Shown here: positions 1 through 6,451 of the stretch, piece after piece | Position numbering within the stretch: the stretch's first letter is position 1 | How the letters are laid out: every line of letters starts with the position of its first letter | Origin: CAZDYP01 sp964509505 | Lineage (GTDB): Bacteria; Chloroflexota; Anaerolineae; JACRMK01 | Direction: 5' to 3' | Assembly (NCBI GenBank): GCA_964509505.1 | Contig: CAZDYP010000122.1 | Location: forward strand, 1-16,651 | Length of the DNA: 16,651 nt | Program-made: the position numbers and the translations under genes | The notes under the pieces: generated by a model | Told to the model about the DNA's origin: nothing | Seen by the model: only the letters and a program-made list of their open reading frames with translations | The model's database searches: none

Positions 1-1181
1 TAGCCGCCATCCACAAACGGCTTCACGCCTTTATCGAAATACACGCGCAGTTCGGGTATCATGGCTGCGAGCCCGCGCAAGACGATTTCGGGATAATGCG
101 GATCATAAGGGATGGGCCACCTGGGGGTGACGGGCTCCGCATCGTACGTCCACAAAATCAAAAGCGTGTGGCTTTCGGGACCGCCTTCCGGACGCGTATG
201 TACACCCGCAGGAAAGGTCTGCGCCAAATAGCGCAGCGCTTCATCTTCGATGAACAAGGCGCGTTCTTCATCTGACCATGCGAGGTCCACGGGGTCGCTC
301 CAAATGACTAACGGCGCATCGCGCGGCACAATGCCGAGATAATCGTTGAACGCGATTTTGACGTGTCGCTCGTTGAATACAGGCAAATCCACGCCGACCA
401 GCTGCGCGACACTCTGCAGATGAGGACCCGCGGCGATGACGAAGTGATTGGTCGTGATGGTCGCGCCATTGCTCAGCTGCACTGCCTGTACACGAGTGTC
501 GCGCACAGCTACCGCAGTGATTTTTGCATTCACGAAACGCGCGCCGTGTTGCTTCGCGCGCTCCAACATGTACATGCCTAACTGTTGCGCGCTGAACCAA
601 CCGCAGCGGCGCGCATGAATCACCGCAACGGCGTTAGACGCGAGATACGGAAAATGTTGGCGAATGAGCGCCGGATCGGTGATGAGGTCTGCGCCCGTGA
701 GCGGTGAATCGAAACCCTGCGCCGCGGCGGGCGTATAGGTCGGTGTGGAGTTAGTTGAAGATGGATCGAGTGCGCCTGTTTTGCGCCGACGCGCGAGGCC
801 GCTTTGCGCGGTGTGCAAACGCAGCTCGCCCGCGCCCAATGCGGCCGCTTCTTCGCCCGCGCGACGATAGGCGTCAATGCGCGCAGGGTCAGCCGTCGCG
901 TAAAGATAACCGCGCCGATTCATGTGAAAGACGTTGTGGCTCTCGCGCGCCAGCTCTTCGAGGATGTCAATGCTGCGATTCATGAACGCCACCATATCGT
1001 CGCCAGGCCCCGGCCACCAATTGCGATAACATTCGGTGGACTTGTCGCTTGTCAAAGTAAGCGGCGCGCGCTCGTCCACGATGACGACGTTGGTAACGCC
1101 TTGTCGTACCGCGAGGTGATACGCCGTCGCAATGCCCGCGATGCCCGCGCCACAAATAACCACATCGGCTGAGGAAGTCAT
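1..1181 (-). CDS. FAD-dependent oxidoreductase of the DAO family (3' end beyond window)
   Basis: Reading the minus strand from the ATG at 1181 gives 393 codons without a stop, running off the left edge, so the C-terminus is missing. The start MTSSADVVICGAGIAGIATAYHLA is a Rossmann dinucleotide-binding fold with GxGxxG (residues about 11-16), and a later IAAGPHL stretch resembles the second FAD-contacting strand of the D-amino-acid oxidase/sarcosine oxidase family. The conserved block TSDKSTECYRNWWPGPGD follows at about residue 44. Such enzymes oxidise amines, amino or hydroxy acids with FAD; the substrate cannot be read from sequence. A Ser/Thr/Pro/Ala-rich stretch near residues 130-155 looks like a variable insertion. 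An AAGGA sequence lies 12 nt before the ATG. The break at PFVDGGY leaves probably 80-100 residues outside the window. It lies downstream of the MBL gene on the same strand but behind a terminator, so it is probably a separate transcript. Confidence 0.85.
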   Translation of the reverse strand, partial: MTSSADVVICGAGIAGIATAYHLAVRQGVTNVVIVDERAPLTLTSDKSTECYRNWWPGPGDDMVAFMNRSIDILEELARESHNVFHMNRRGYLYATADPARIDAYRRAGEEAAALGAGELRLHTAQSGLARRRKTGALDPSSTNSTPTYTPAAAQGFDSPLTGADLITDPALIRQHFPYLASNAVAVIHARRCGWFSAQQLGMYMLERAKQHGARFVNAKITAVAVRDTRVQAVQLSNGATITTNHFVIAAGPHLQSVAQLVGVDLPVFNERHVKIAFNDYLGIVPRDAPLVIWSDPVDLAWSDEERALFIEDEALRYLAQTFPAGVHTRPEGGPESHTLLILWTYDAEPVTPRWPIPYDPHYPEIVLRGLAAMIPELRVYFDKGVKPFVDGG

Positions 1182-1207
1182 AGTTCGTGGGTTCCTTCAT
1201 TATCTAG

Positions 1208-1275
1208 TCATTACGAGCGAAGCGCGGCAATCTCCTCTGCTCGACATACGGATTGCTTCGCCCTCCTCGCAATGA
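1208..1275. repeat. Interspersed palindromic repeat, TCATTRCGAG family (copy 1)
   Basis: The left end TCATTACGAG is mirrored by CTCGCAATGA at the right end (one mismatch), and the inside carries GCAATCTCC. The same ends and core recur at 15150-15236 (GTCATTGCGA, GCAATCTCC, TCGCAATGAC). It lies between the FAD oxidoreductase start and the upstream terminator. It resembles the small non-autonomous palindromic elements scattered through many bacterial genomes; no coding capacity is seen. Confidence 0.7.
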
Positions 1276-1307
1276 TGCTATTGCATAATATGAGTCAACA
1301 ATCAAAA

Positions 1308-1340
1308 CAAGGGGCAATCTCCGTGTGGAGTTGCCCCTTG
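1308..1340 (-). terminator. Intrinsic terminator after the MBL-fold gene
   Basis: CAAGGGGCAA and TTGCCCCTTG form a perfect 10-bp stem, extended inward by CTCC/GGAG around a GTGT loop with one bulged base. On the minus strand the stem is followed by a TTTTGATTG tract. It sits about 60 nt past the MBL stop codon and before the FAD oxidoreductase start. Confidence 0.75.
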
Positions 1341-1366
1341 TCGCGTGATCACCGTTTGCAGGAGGC

Positions 1367-1388
1367 AGACCTATAACCCTTCAGGTCT
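1367..1388. repeat. Short AGACCT/AGGTCT palindrome (degenerate copy)
   Basis: AGACCT (1367-1372) and AGGTCT (1383-1388) are inverted around ATAACCCTTC. It shares its outer hexamers and AACCC-like core with the longer perfect copies at 14035-14067 and 16450-16482, so it is read as a decayed member of that family, just past the stop of the MBL gene. Confidence 0.5.
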
Positions 1389-1397
1389 TTGACAAAC

Positions 1398-2036
1398 TTA
1401 CAGCGCAGCGGCGAGTTGTCGCAACGCCTCTGCCGCGTTGCCGCGGAGCGGATTGCCATGCCCAAAGCACAATGACGCAGGCGCCAGCGACGCCAGCTTC
1501 TTCACAGTCGCTTGCGCTTGCTCCGCGTTGTAGGTGTATTGCGGGCGCGAACCCGACAACCCTTCGCTGTTGACAAGACAATCGCCAACGAACAACACAT
1601 TGTCCGATACCAGCAAGTAGCTCACGTGACCGATGGTGTGTCCAAATGTCTCGATGACGCGCACGCCGCCATGCAACGGCAGGGTATCGCCTTCTTTGAC
1701 GATGTGCTGAACGGTTACAGGCTTGGCAACTGTTTGCCCATTGCGTGACTGGCGCTTACCCTCGATCACTTCTGCTTCGAGAGCTTGCGCATAGACGTGT
1801 GCGCCTGTCGCTTCGACCAGCGCGGGCAAGCTGCCGATGTGATCGCCGTCGGAGTGTGTGATGAGGATGTGTGTAAGGTCAGACGGTTTGCGTCCCAACG
1901 ATTCGATGAGCGCGAAGATCTTGCCCTCGCTGTTAGGTACACCCGTATCCACCAGCGACAGATAATCATGAGCGATGAGCAGGAATGTGCCGCCGAACAC
2001 TTCATCTACTTGATAAAGGGAATCGGATATTTTCAT
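1398..2036 (-). CDS. MBL-fold metallo-hydrolase
   Basis: A 212-residue protein of the metallo-beta-lactamase superfamily, the usual size for a single-domain hydrolase (glyoxalase II or lactonase-like); the substrate is not determined. Visible metal-binding elements are H61-x-D63-x-D65-H66 in THSDGDHIG, the GHTIGH segment (H133/H137), D152 in FVGDC, and H193 in CFGHG. In the canonical HxHxDH motif the second position is His; here it is Asp, a known variant in the superfamily that may alter metal preference. There is no signal peptide, so it is probably cytoplasmic. A TTGACA/TAAAAT promoter ends only 7 nt before the ATG, so the mRNA appears to start at or next to the start codon (leaderless), fitting the absence of a Shine-Dalgarno site. 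A terminator follows the gene. Confidence 0.9.
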   Translation of the reverse strand: MKISDSLYQVDEVFGGTFLLIAHDYLSLVDTGVPNSEGKIFALIESLGRKPSDLTHILITHSDGDHIGSLPALVEATGAHVYAQALEAEVIEGKRQSRNGQTVAKPVTVQHIVKEGDTLPLHGGVRVIETFGHTIGHVSYLLVSDNVLFVGDCLVNSEGLSGSRPQYTYNAEQAQATVKKLASLAPASLCFGHGNPLRGNAAEALRQLAAAL

Positions 2037-2043
2037 GGCGCAG

Positions 2044-2072
2044 ATTTTAGTCGTGGGCTAACGCCTTGTCAA
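2044..2072 (-). promoter_or_regulatory. Sigma70-type promoter of the MBL gene, leaderless
   Basis: On the minus strand TTGACA (2072-2067), a 17-nt spacer and TAAAAT (2049-2044) form a near-consensus promoter. The ATG begins at 2036, 7 nt beyond the -10 box, so transcription should start at about the A of the start codon. Confidence 0.75.
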
Positions 2073-2161
2073 TGCGCGTTCACTGTGGGGCAAGTAAGCC
2101 CCAGCCGTTCTAACGCGAGGGGTTGCAACTTGTCCTACAGCTGGCTCCTCGTTTCGTCTGT

Positions 2162-2190
2162 TTGACAGCCCCCCAACCCGATGCTAAACT
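2162..2190 (+). promoter_or_regulatory. Sigma70-type promoter of the leader-ABC exporter unit
   Basis: A perfect -35 TTGACA (2162-2167), 17-nt spacer and -10 TAAACT (2185-2190, 4 of 6 consensus bases). Transcription should start near 2197, about ten bases before a strong Shine-Dalgarno sequence. No second promoter is visible between here and the ABC genes at 2478. Confidence 0.75.
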
Positions 2191-2222
2191 CCTGCCATCT
2201 TCACGAAAGGAGGCGTACTCTG

Positions 2223-2318
2223 ATGTTGCTCACAGGGGGTTTCATGCTTTATCCGCACACCACTCAACCGCGTGGTGCGTCTGTTCATTCTCGGAGTGCG
2301 CCTATTGAACGTCGTTAG
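2223..2318 (+). CDS. Putative 31-residue leader peptide upstream of the ABC exporter genes
   Basis: An ORF of 31 codons plus TAG, starting MLLTGGFMLYPHTTQ and ending in an Arg-rich stretch (SRSAPIERR). It is preceded by AAAGGAGG (2206-2213) with a 9-nt spacer, one of the best ribosome binding sites in the window, and lies about 25 nt from the predicted transcription start. It resembles no protein I recognise. Its place between a strong promoter and two terminators suggests that its translation, rather than its product, matters, as for leader peptides such as BmrB ahead of the BmrCD exporter in Bacillus subtilis. A hairpin (CACCAC 2258-2263 with GTGGTG 2272-2277) lies within the ORF and would be opened by a translating ribosome. 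A second in-frame ATG at 2244 could also be used. Confidence 0.6.
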   Translation: MLLTGGFMLYPHTTQPRGASVHSRSAPIERR

Positions 2319-2372
2319 CTTCAAATTTGTCTGACCATCTAGCGGCCACGAGCGCATTTCGAGCCTCGTGGC
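2258..2372 (+). promoter_or_regulatory. Candidate attenuator with mutually exclusive RNA pairings
   Basis: Four segments can pair in competing ways. Segment 1 CACCAC (2258-2263) pairs with segment 2 GTGGTG (2272-2277). Segment 2, read as CGTGGT (2271-2276), can instead pair with GCCACG (2345-2350), the 5' arm of the first terminator, with one G-U pair. That would stop the terminator stem (2345-2352 with 2365-2372) from forming. Segments 1 and 2 lie inside the leader ORF, so a stalled ribosome could choose between folds. In addition GTGGCTG (2368-2374) is complementary over 7 bp to CAGCCAC (2403-2409), a pairing that would disrupt both terminators at once. The pairings are seen in sequence; the regulatory role is inferred. 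Confidence 0.5.
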
Positions 2373-2386
2373 TGTTTTTGTTTTTG
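2345..2386 (+). terminator. First intrinsic terminator in the ABC leader
   Basis: GCCACGAG (2345-2352) pairs perfectly with CTCGTGGC (2365-2372), followed by TGTTTTTGTTTTTG. It lies 27 nt after the leader ORF stop and upstream of the ABC genes on the same strand. Confidence 0.8.
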
Positions 2387-2404
2387 CGCGCGTTGCGCGT
2401 GTCA

Positions 2405-2430
2405 GCCACAGGAGCGCCTGTGGCTTTTTT
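2405..2430 (+). terminator. Second intrinsic terminator in the ABC leader
   Basis: GCCACAGG (2405-2412) pairs with CCTGTGGC (2417-2424) around an AGCG loop and is followed by six T. This is a textbook Rho-independent terminator, 47 nt before the first ABC start codon, so readthrough of both hairpins is needed to express the exporter from the visible promoter. Confidence 0.85.
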
Positions 2431-2444
2431 GTTTCTGAATGTAA

Positions 2445-2463
2445 GGCAAATTTTCAATTTGCC
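2445..2463 (+). promoter_or_regulatory. Hairpin just upstream of the ABC ribosome binding site
   Basis: GGCAAATT and AATTTGCC form an 8-bp stem around TTC. It ends 2 nt before AAGGGG (2466-2471), the Shine-Dalgarno of the gene at 2478 (6-nt spacer). It could influence ribosome access or protect the 5' end of a processed mRNA, or be a simple intergenic repeat. Confidence 0.5.
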
Positions 2464-2477
2464 ACAAGGGGTTAGCC

Positions 2478-4316
2478 ATGACGATTTCACTCAAGCAATA
2501 CACCGAGTTGCTCAACAAATACCTTTCACCGCAGCGCTACAAGGTCATGTGGTTGGGCTTATTGCTTTGCGCCAACATCGCTTTGCAACTCTACAACCCG
2601 CAAGTGCTGCGCGGCTTCATTGACCGCGCGCTGGCGGGCGACCTGACCGATTCGTTGTGGGGCGCGGCGGCGTTGTTCCTCGGCATCGCGCTCGTCAGTC
2701 AAGCGTTGTCCATCGCCAACGCCTATCTGAGTCAAAGCGTCGGCTGGACGGCGACGAATGCGTTGCGCGCCGACCTCGCCGCGCATTGTCTGTCGCTCGA
2801 CATGTCGTTCCACAAAGCGCGCACGCCCGGCGAGCTCATCGAACGCATTGACGGCGACATCAACACGCTAGCGACGTTCTTCTCGCAGATGGTATTGTTG
2901 GTTATTGGCAATGCATTGTTGCTGCTGGGCATCCTCGTCTTGTTGTGGTGGGAAGATTGGCGCGTCGGCGTCATGCTCACGGCGTTCACCACGGTCATGC
3001 TCTACGTCTTGCAACGCAATCGCGCGCTCGCCGTGCCTGCAAGTTTGGCGATGCGACAGGCGCACGCGAAACTCTATGGCTTTCTCGAAGAACGGCTCGC
3101 GGGTTTGGATGACATTCGCGCGAATGGCGCGGGCGCATACACGGCGCGGCGTTTCGGCGGTTTGCAACACGACGTTTTCCAAGCGGTGTGGAAGTTCGAG
3201 GCATGGATGGCGTGGATTGACATCGTAACCATGACGTTGTTCGGTTCAGGCATCGTCATCGCATTGGCGTTGGGCGCGTGGCTTTACTATCAGGGCGCCA
3301 TGTCGGTCGGCGCCGTGTTCTTGATCGTGCGCTACACCCAGATGCTGCGCGACCCAATGCAACAAATCATGCGGCAGTTGCAAGAGTTCCAAAAAGCCAC
3401 CGCCGCCATCATTCGGTCGCGCGAGTTTTTCAACTTGCGAAGCCAGTTGCCCGATGGCGATAAAGCGCTTGTAACGCATGGCGCGTTGTCTGTCACGTTT
3501 CGCAATGTCTCGTTTGAATATAACGATACGTTGTGGCAAGGCAAGGTCACGACGACGGACGCAAGCACGGTGATGTTCCACGACACATCAGCCGCCGTGC
3601 GCGCGAATGGCAATGGCAACGGGCGCATGACGTTGCATGATATCGCTTTTCGTTTGGAAGCAGGCAAGGTGCTGGGCTTGTTGGGACGCACAGGCAGCGG
3701 CAAGACAACGCTCGCGCGTTTGCTGATGCGACTCTATGATCCGAATTCAGGCGCCATTGAACTCAACGACGTGAACATGCGCGCGGTGCGTTTGCATGAT
3801 TTACGTCGCCATATCGGCATGGTCACGCAAGACGTGCAGCTGTTCCATGCGACGCTGCGCGACAACCTCACACTCTTTCGCGCCAACGTGCCTGAGGCGC
3901 GCATCCTCAGCGCCATTGAGGAGCTCGGCTTGTGTGAGTGGTATCGCTCGTTGCCTGACGGGCTCGATACGCTGCTCGCGCCAAGCGGCAGCGGCTTGTC
4001 GGCGGGCGAGGCGCAACTGTTATCGTTTGCGCGCGTGTTGTTGCGCGATCCATCGTTGGTGATTCTCGACGAAGCGTCGTCGCGTCTCGATCCAGCGACC
4101 GAGCAACGCATCGAGCGCGCAGTGGACAAGCTCTTGCGCGGACGCACAGGCATCATCATCGCGCATCGGTTCGCTACCGTGCAACGTGCTGACGAAATTT
4201 TGATTCTCGACGAAGGACGCATCGCAGAGTACGGCGAGCGAGTTGTCCTGGCGACCAATCCCACTTCGCGCTTCGCCCAGTTGTTGCGGACGGGGCTGGA
4301 GGAAGTGTTAGTCTGA
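2478..4316 (+). CDS. ABC exporter half-transporter, subunit with catalytic Glu
   Basis: A 612-residue fused transmembrane-ATPase protein (type IV exporter fold), acting in the inner membrane with its neighbour. The membrane domain occupies about residues 20-310, with hydrophobic spans near 22-38, 62-80, 136-157, 163-178 and 250-272. The ATPase domain has Walker A GRTGSGKTT (403-411), Q-loop Q451, Walker B VILDE (D531, catalytic E532), D-loop SRLD and switch H563. The signature is LSAGE (507-511) instead of LSGGQ, so its half of one ATP site is degenerate. A poorly conserved insertion of about 35 residues, including NGNGNG, lies between the FEYND aromatic loop and LHDI. Start: AAGGGG, 6 nt before the ATG. 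The gene follows a leader ORF and two terminators and is 27 nt from the second half-transporter. Substrate unknown; multidrug or lipid export is typical of such pairs. Confidence 0.92.
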   Translation: MTISLKQYTELLNKYLSPQRYKVMWLGLLLCANIALQLYNPQVLRGFIDRALAGDLTDSLWGAAALFLGIALVSQALSIANAYLSQSVGWTATNALRADLAAHCLSLDMSFHKARTPGELIERIDGDINTLATFFSQMVLLVIGNALLLLGILVLLWWEDWRVGVMLTAFTTVMLYVLQRNRALAVPASLAMRQAHAKLYGFLEERLAGLDDIRANGAGAYTARRFGGLQHDVFQAVWKFEAWMAWIDIVTMTLFGSGIVIALALGAWLYYQGAMSVGAVFLIVRYTQMLRDPMQQIMRQLQEFQKATAAIIRSREFFNLRSQLPDGDKALVTHGALSVTFRNVSFEYNDTLWQGKVTTTDASTVMFHDTSAAVRANGNGNGRMTLHDIAFRLEAGKVLGLLGRTGSGKTTLARLLMRLYDPNSGAIELNDVNMRAVRLHDLRRHIGMVTQDVQLFHATLRDNLTLFRANVPEARILSAIEELGLCEWYRSLPDGLDTLLAPSGSGLSAGEAQLLSFARVLLRDPSLVILDEASSRLDPATEQRIERAVDKLLRGRTGIIIAHRFATVQRADEILILDEGRIAEYGERVVLATNPTSRFAQLLRTGLEEVLV

Positions 4317-4343
4317 ATTCCCGTTGTTCCTAATGGAGATTGA

Positions 4344-6281
4344 ATGAACACAGCTCAAGCGATTTATCATCTTGCGCGGTTTCGACCGGGCGCGTTTTTC
4401 TGGACATTCGCGCTTTGGACGTTGTTTTATTGTGCGCCGTTGCCGATTGGTTGGTTGCAGCGCGAGTTTTTCAATGCGTTGACGAACAGCGCGCAAGCGC
4501 AGTTCAACGTGCAGACAACGCTCGCATTGTTGTTTAGCAATGAACTCTTGCGCGCCATCATCTTCGGCATTGGCTTTTGGGTGTGGATTACCCTGTGGTA
4601 CGTTTATAAGACGCTGATGCGGAAAAATATGTTCGAGTGGCTCGTCGCGGGTACAGGCGCGCGGATCTTGCCTGATTCGCCCGGCGAAGCGGTCAGCCGT
4701 TTCCGCGACGACGTGGACGAATTCTTGCTGCACCTCGATACGTGGGTGGACTTGATTGGCGAGCTCGTCTTCAGCGTGATTGCACTCGTTATCATGTTTC
4801 GCATCAACCCGCAGATGACGCTGGTCGCGTGCGTGCCATTGGTCGTCGTCGCCGTCGTGGTGAACTGCCTCACGTTGCCGATTCGCAACTTTCGGCTGCG
4901 CGCGCGCGAGGCGACGGGGCAAGTGACGGGGTTCATTGGCGAGCTCTTCGCGTCGGCGCAGACGCTCAAGGTCGCCGCCGCCGAACCTGACGCCATCAAA
5001 CATCTGCGTGGCTTGAACGAAACGCGCCGCAAAGCCGCGCTCAAAGACGCGACGTTGACACAAGTGCTCGACTCGTTCAACATGAACGTCGTCAACCTCA
5101 GTACGGGCGTCATTTTGTTGATGGCAGTGCAGTTGATGCGCGCCGATGGCTTTACGTTGGGCGACTTCACCTTGTTCGTGTCGTATCTGACGAGCGTGGC
5201 GATGTTGCCGCGTTGGGTGGGGCGCGTGATGGCGCGCTATCAGCAAGCGGAGGTGTCGCTAGGCCGGATGGTTGAGCTGCTGAAGGGCACGCAGCCACAA
5301 GCATTGGTGCAGGAAGGCGAATTGTGGCAGCCCGTTGAAGCGGCTGACGTTGCGCCTAGTGGATTAGCAGTTGAGCGTCCGCCTACCCCGACGCAGGCAG
5401 TGGTTAAGCGAAATGGCCATGCCGCGAATGGCGCGCTCACGTCACTGGCTCACGGCGAATCAATGCAGGAGCTTGCTTCGCGCACAGCGCTCGCAGTGAC
5501 GCAGCTGAACACGCTCGTCGTCTCTGGATTGACATATCGTTATCCCAATTCGGATAGAGGCATCAGCGACATTCATTTGCGACTCGCGCGCGGTTCGTTC
5601 ACAGTTATCACAGGACGCATCGGCGCAGGCAAGACGACGTTGCTACGCGTGTTGCTGGGTTTGTTGCCGCGCGCTGCGGGCGAGATTCGCTGGAATGGTT
5701 ATGTGGTTGATGAACCATCATTGTTCTTCACACCCCCGCGCACCGCCTACACGCCACAGTCGCCGCGCTTGTTCAGCGATACGTTGCAAGAGAACATTTT
5801 GATGGGCGTCCCTGATGTAGGGGCAGGGGGTATCTCCGCCCCAGCGAATGGACACGCGCAAGGGCAGCTACAAGGGTTGCCCCTACATGATGCGATTCAT
5901 CTCGCCGTGATGGAGCCCGACATTGCTGCGATGAAGCATGGACTCGATACATTGATAGGCTCGAAGGGGGTGCGGCTGTCGGGTGGGCAAGCGCAACGCA
6001 CGGCGGCCGCGCGCATGTTCGTGCGTGAGGCGAATTTGCTGGTGTTTGATGATTTGTCCAGCGCGTTGGATGTGGAAACCGAGCGGCAGTTGTGGTCGCG
6101 CTTGTTCGCGCAACGCGATGTGACGTGCCTCGTCGTGTCGCATCGCAAAGCAGCCTTGCGCCGCGCCGACCAGATCATCGTCCTCAAAGATGGCAAGGTC
6201 GAAGCCACGGGCAAGTTGGATGACCTGTTGGAAGCGTGCGAGGAAATGCGGCGGTTGTGGGCGGAGGAGGGAGTCGAATAG
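4344..6281 (+). CDS. ABC exporter half-transporter, subunit with degenerate Walker B
   Basis: A 645-residue partner of the preceding gene, with its own Shine-Dalgarno (GGAG, 5-nt spacer) and the same transcript. Hydrophobic spans lie near residues 18-36, 70-88, 138-152, 158-178, 246-262 and 270-290. The ATPase domain has Walker A GRIGAGKTT (424-432), Q472, a canonical LSGGQ (545-549), Walker B LLVFDD and switch H600. At the catalytic position, Glu is replaced by Asp (D570). With the LSAGE of the partner this predicts one hydrolysing and one degenerate composite site, as in TM287/288, BmrCD and LmrCD. A long low-complexity linker (about 318-390) separates the domains. Residues 491-515 are encoded by a palindromic repeat inserted between the Q-loop region and the signature helix. 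Confidence 0.92.
   Translation: MNTAQAIYHLARFRPGAFFWTFALWTLFYCAPLPIGWLQREFFNALTNSAQAQFNVQTTLALLFSNELLRAIIFGIGFWVWITLWYVYKTLMRKNMFEWLVAGTGARILPDSPGEAVSRFRDDVDEFLLHLDTWVDLIGELVFSVIALVIMFRINPQMTLVACVPLVVVAVVVNCLTLPIRNFRLRAREATGQVTGFIGELFASAQTLKVAAAEPDAIKHLRGLNETRRKAALKDATLTQVLDSFNMNVVNLSTGVILLMAVQLMRADGFTLGDFTLFVSYLTSVAMLPRWVGRVMARYQQAEVSLGRMVELLKGTQPQALVQEGELWQPVEAADVAPSGLAVERPPTPTQAVVKRNGHAANGALTSLAHGESMQELASRTALAVTQLNTLVVSGLTYRYPNSDRGISDIHLRLARGSFTVITGRIGAGKTTLLRVLLGLLPRAAGEIRWNGYVVDEPSLFFTPPRTAYTPQSPRLFSDTLQENILMGVPDVGAGGISAPANGHAQGQLQGLPLHDAIHLAVMEPDIAAMKHGLDTLIGSKGVRLSGGQAQRTAAARMFVREANLLVFDDLSSALDVETERQLWSRLFAQRDVTCLVVSHRKAALRRADQIIVLKDGKVEATGKLDDLLEACEEMRRLWAEEGVE
5815..5888 (+). repeat. 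Palindromic repeat inserted in frame inside the ABC ATPase domain
   Basis: The ends ATGTAGGGGCA (5815-5825) and TGCCCCTACAT (5878-5888) are perfect 11-bp inverted repeats, and the interior is rich in GGGG/CCCC blocks. Its 72-nt core (5816-5887) is a multiple of three and keeps the frame, adding a Gly/Ala/Pro/Gln-rich segment (VGAGGISAPANGHAQ and onward). Related proteins would be expected to run from the ENILMG region directly into the helix LHDAIHLAVMEPD. Confidence 0.7.
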
Positions 6282-6322
6282 TCAGAGTAGTCAGAGTAGT
6301 CGGAGTAGTCGGAGTGGTCGGA
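6279..6322 (+). repeat. 9-nt tandem repeat (TAGTCRGAG)
   Basis: Four units of TAGTCAGAG/TAGTCGGAG (6279-6314) and a degenerate fifth follow one another directly; the first TAG is the stop codon of the ABC gene. Further on, TCCGGCTACTCC (about 6349-6360) is an imperfect inverted copy of GGAGTAGTCGGA, so the region can also fold into a weak hairpin. Confidence 0.75.
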
Positions 6323-6377
6323 TCAGACTCATGTGACCCATTCGACTAATCCGGCTACTCCAACCCATTTGACTCGT

Positions 6378-6407
6378 TAGACTAATTTATGCCGAGCGTG
6401 CTATAAT
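6378..6407 (+). promoter_or_regulatory. Promoter of the Acs C-terminal-domain gene
   Basis: A perfect TATAAT (6402-6407) preceded by TAGACT (6378-6383) at an 18-nt spacing. A start near 6414 gives a leader of about 38 nt that holds a 6-codon mini-ORF (ATG at 6420, TAA at 6438-6440) whose stop overlaps the AAGGAGG site of the next gene. Confidence 0.6.
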
Positions 6408-6451
6408 CGCGCCATATTTATGAGCAGTCAGGTGCTTTAAGGAGGGCTGCA

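Noticed and set aside
363..1172. Plus-strand ORFs over the first kilobase
   Set aside because: They lie antisense to the continuous minus-strand FAD oxidoreductase frame (GxGxxG and family blocks) and have Arg/Cys-rich compositions typical of shadow frames.
2327..2623. 98-residue plus-strand ORF across the two terminators
   Set aside because: It reads through both hairpins and overlaps the ABC gene out of frame; composition follows the T tracts (Phe/Leu).
3734..5246. Long minus-strand ORFs of 205 and 312 residues under the ABC genes
   Set aside because: Antisense shadows of well-supported ABC coding sequence; their compositions (Arg/Ser- or His/Arg/Gln-rich) show no domain.
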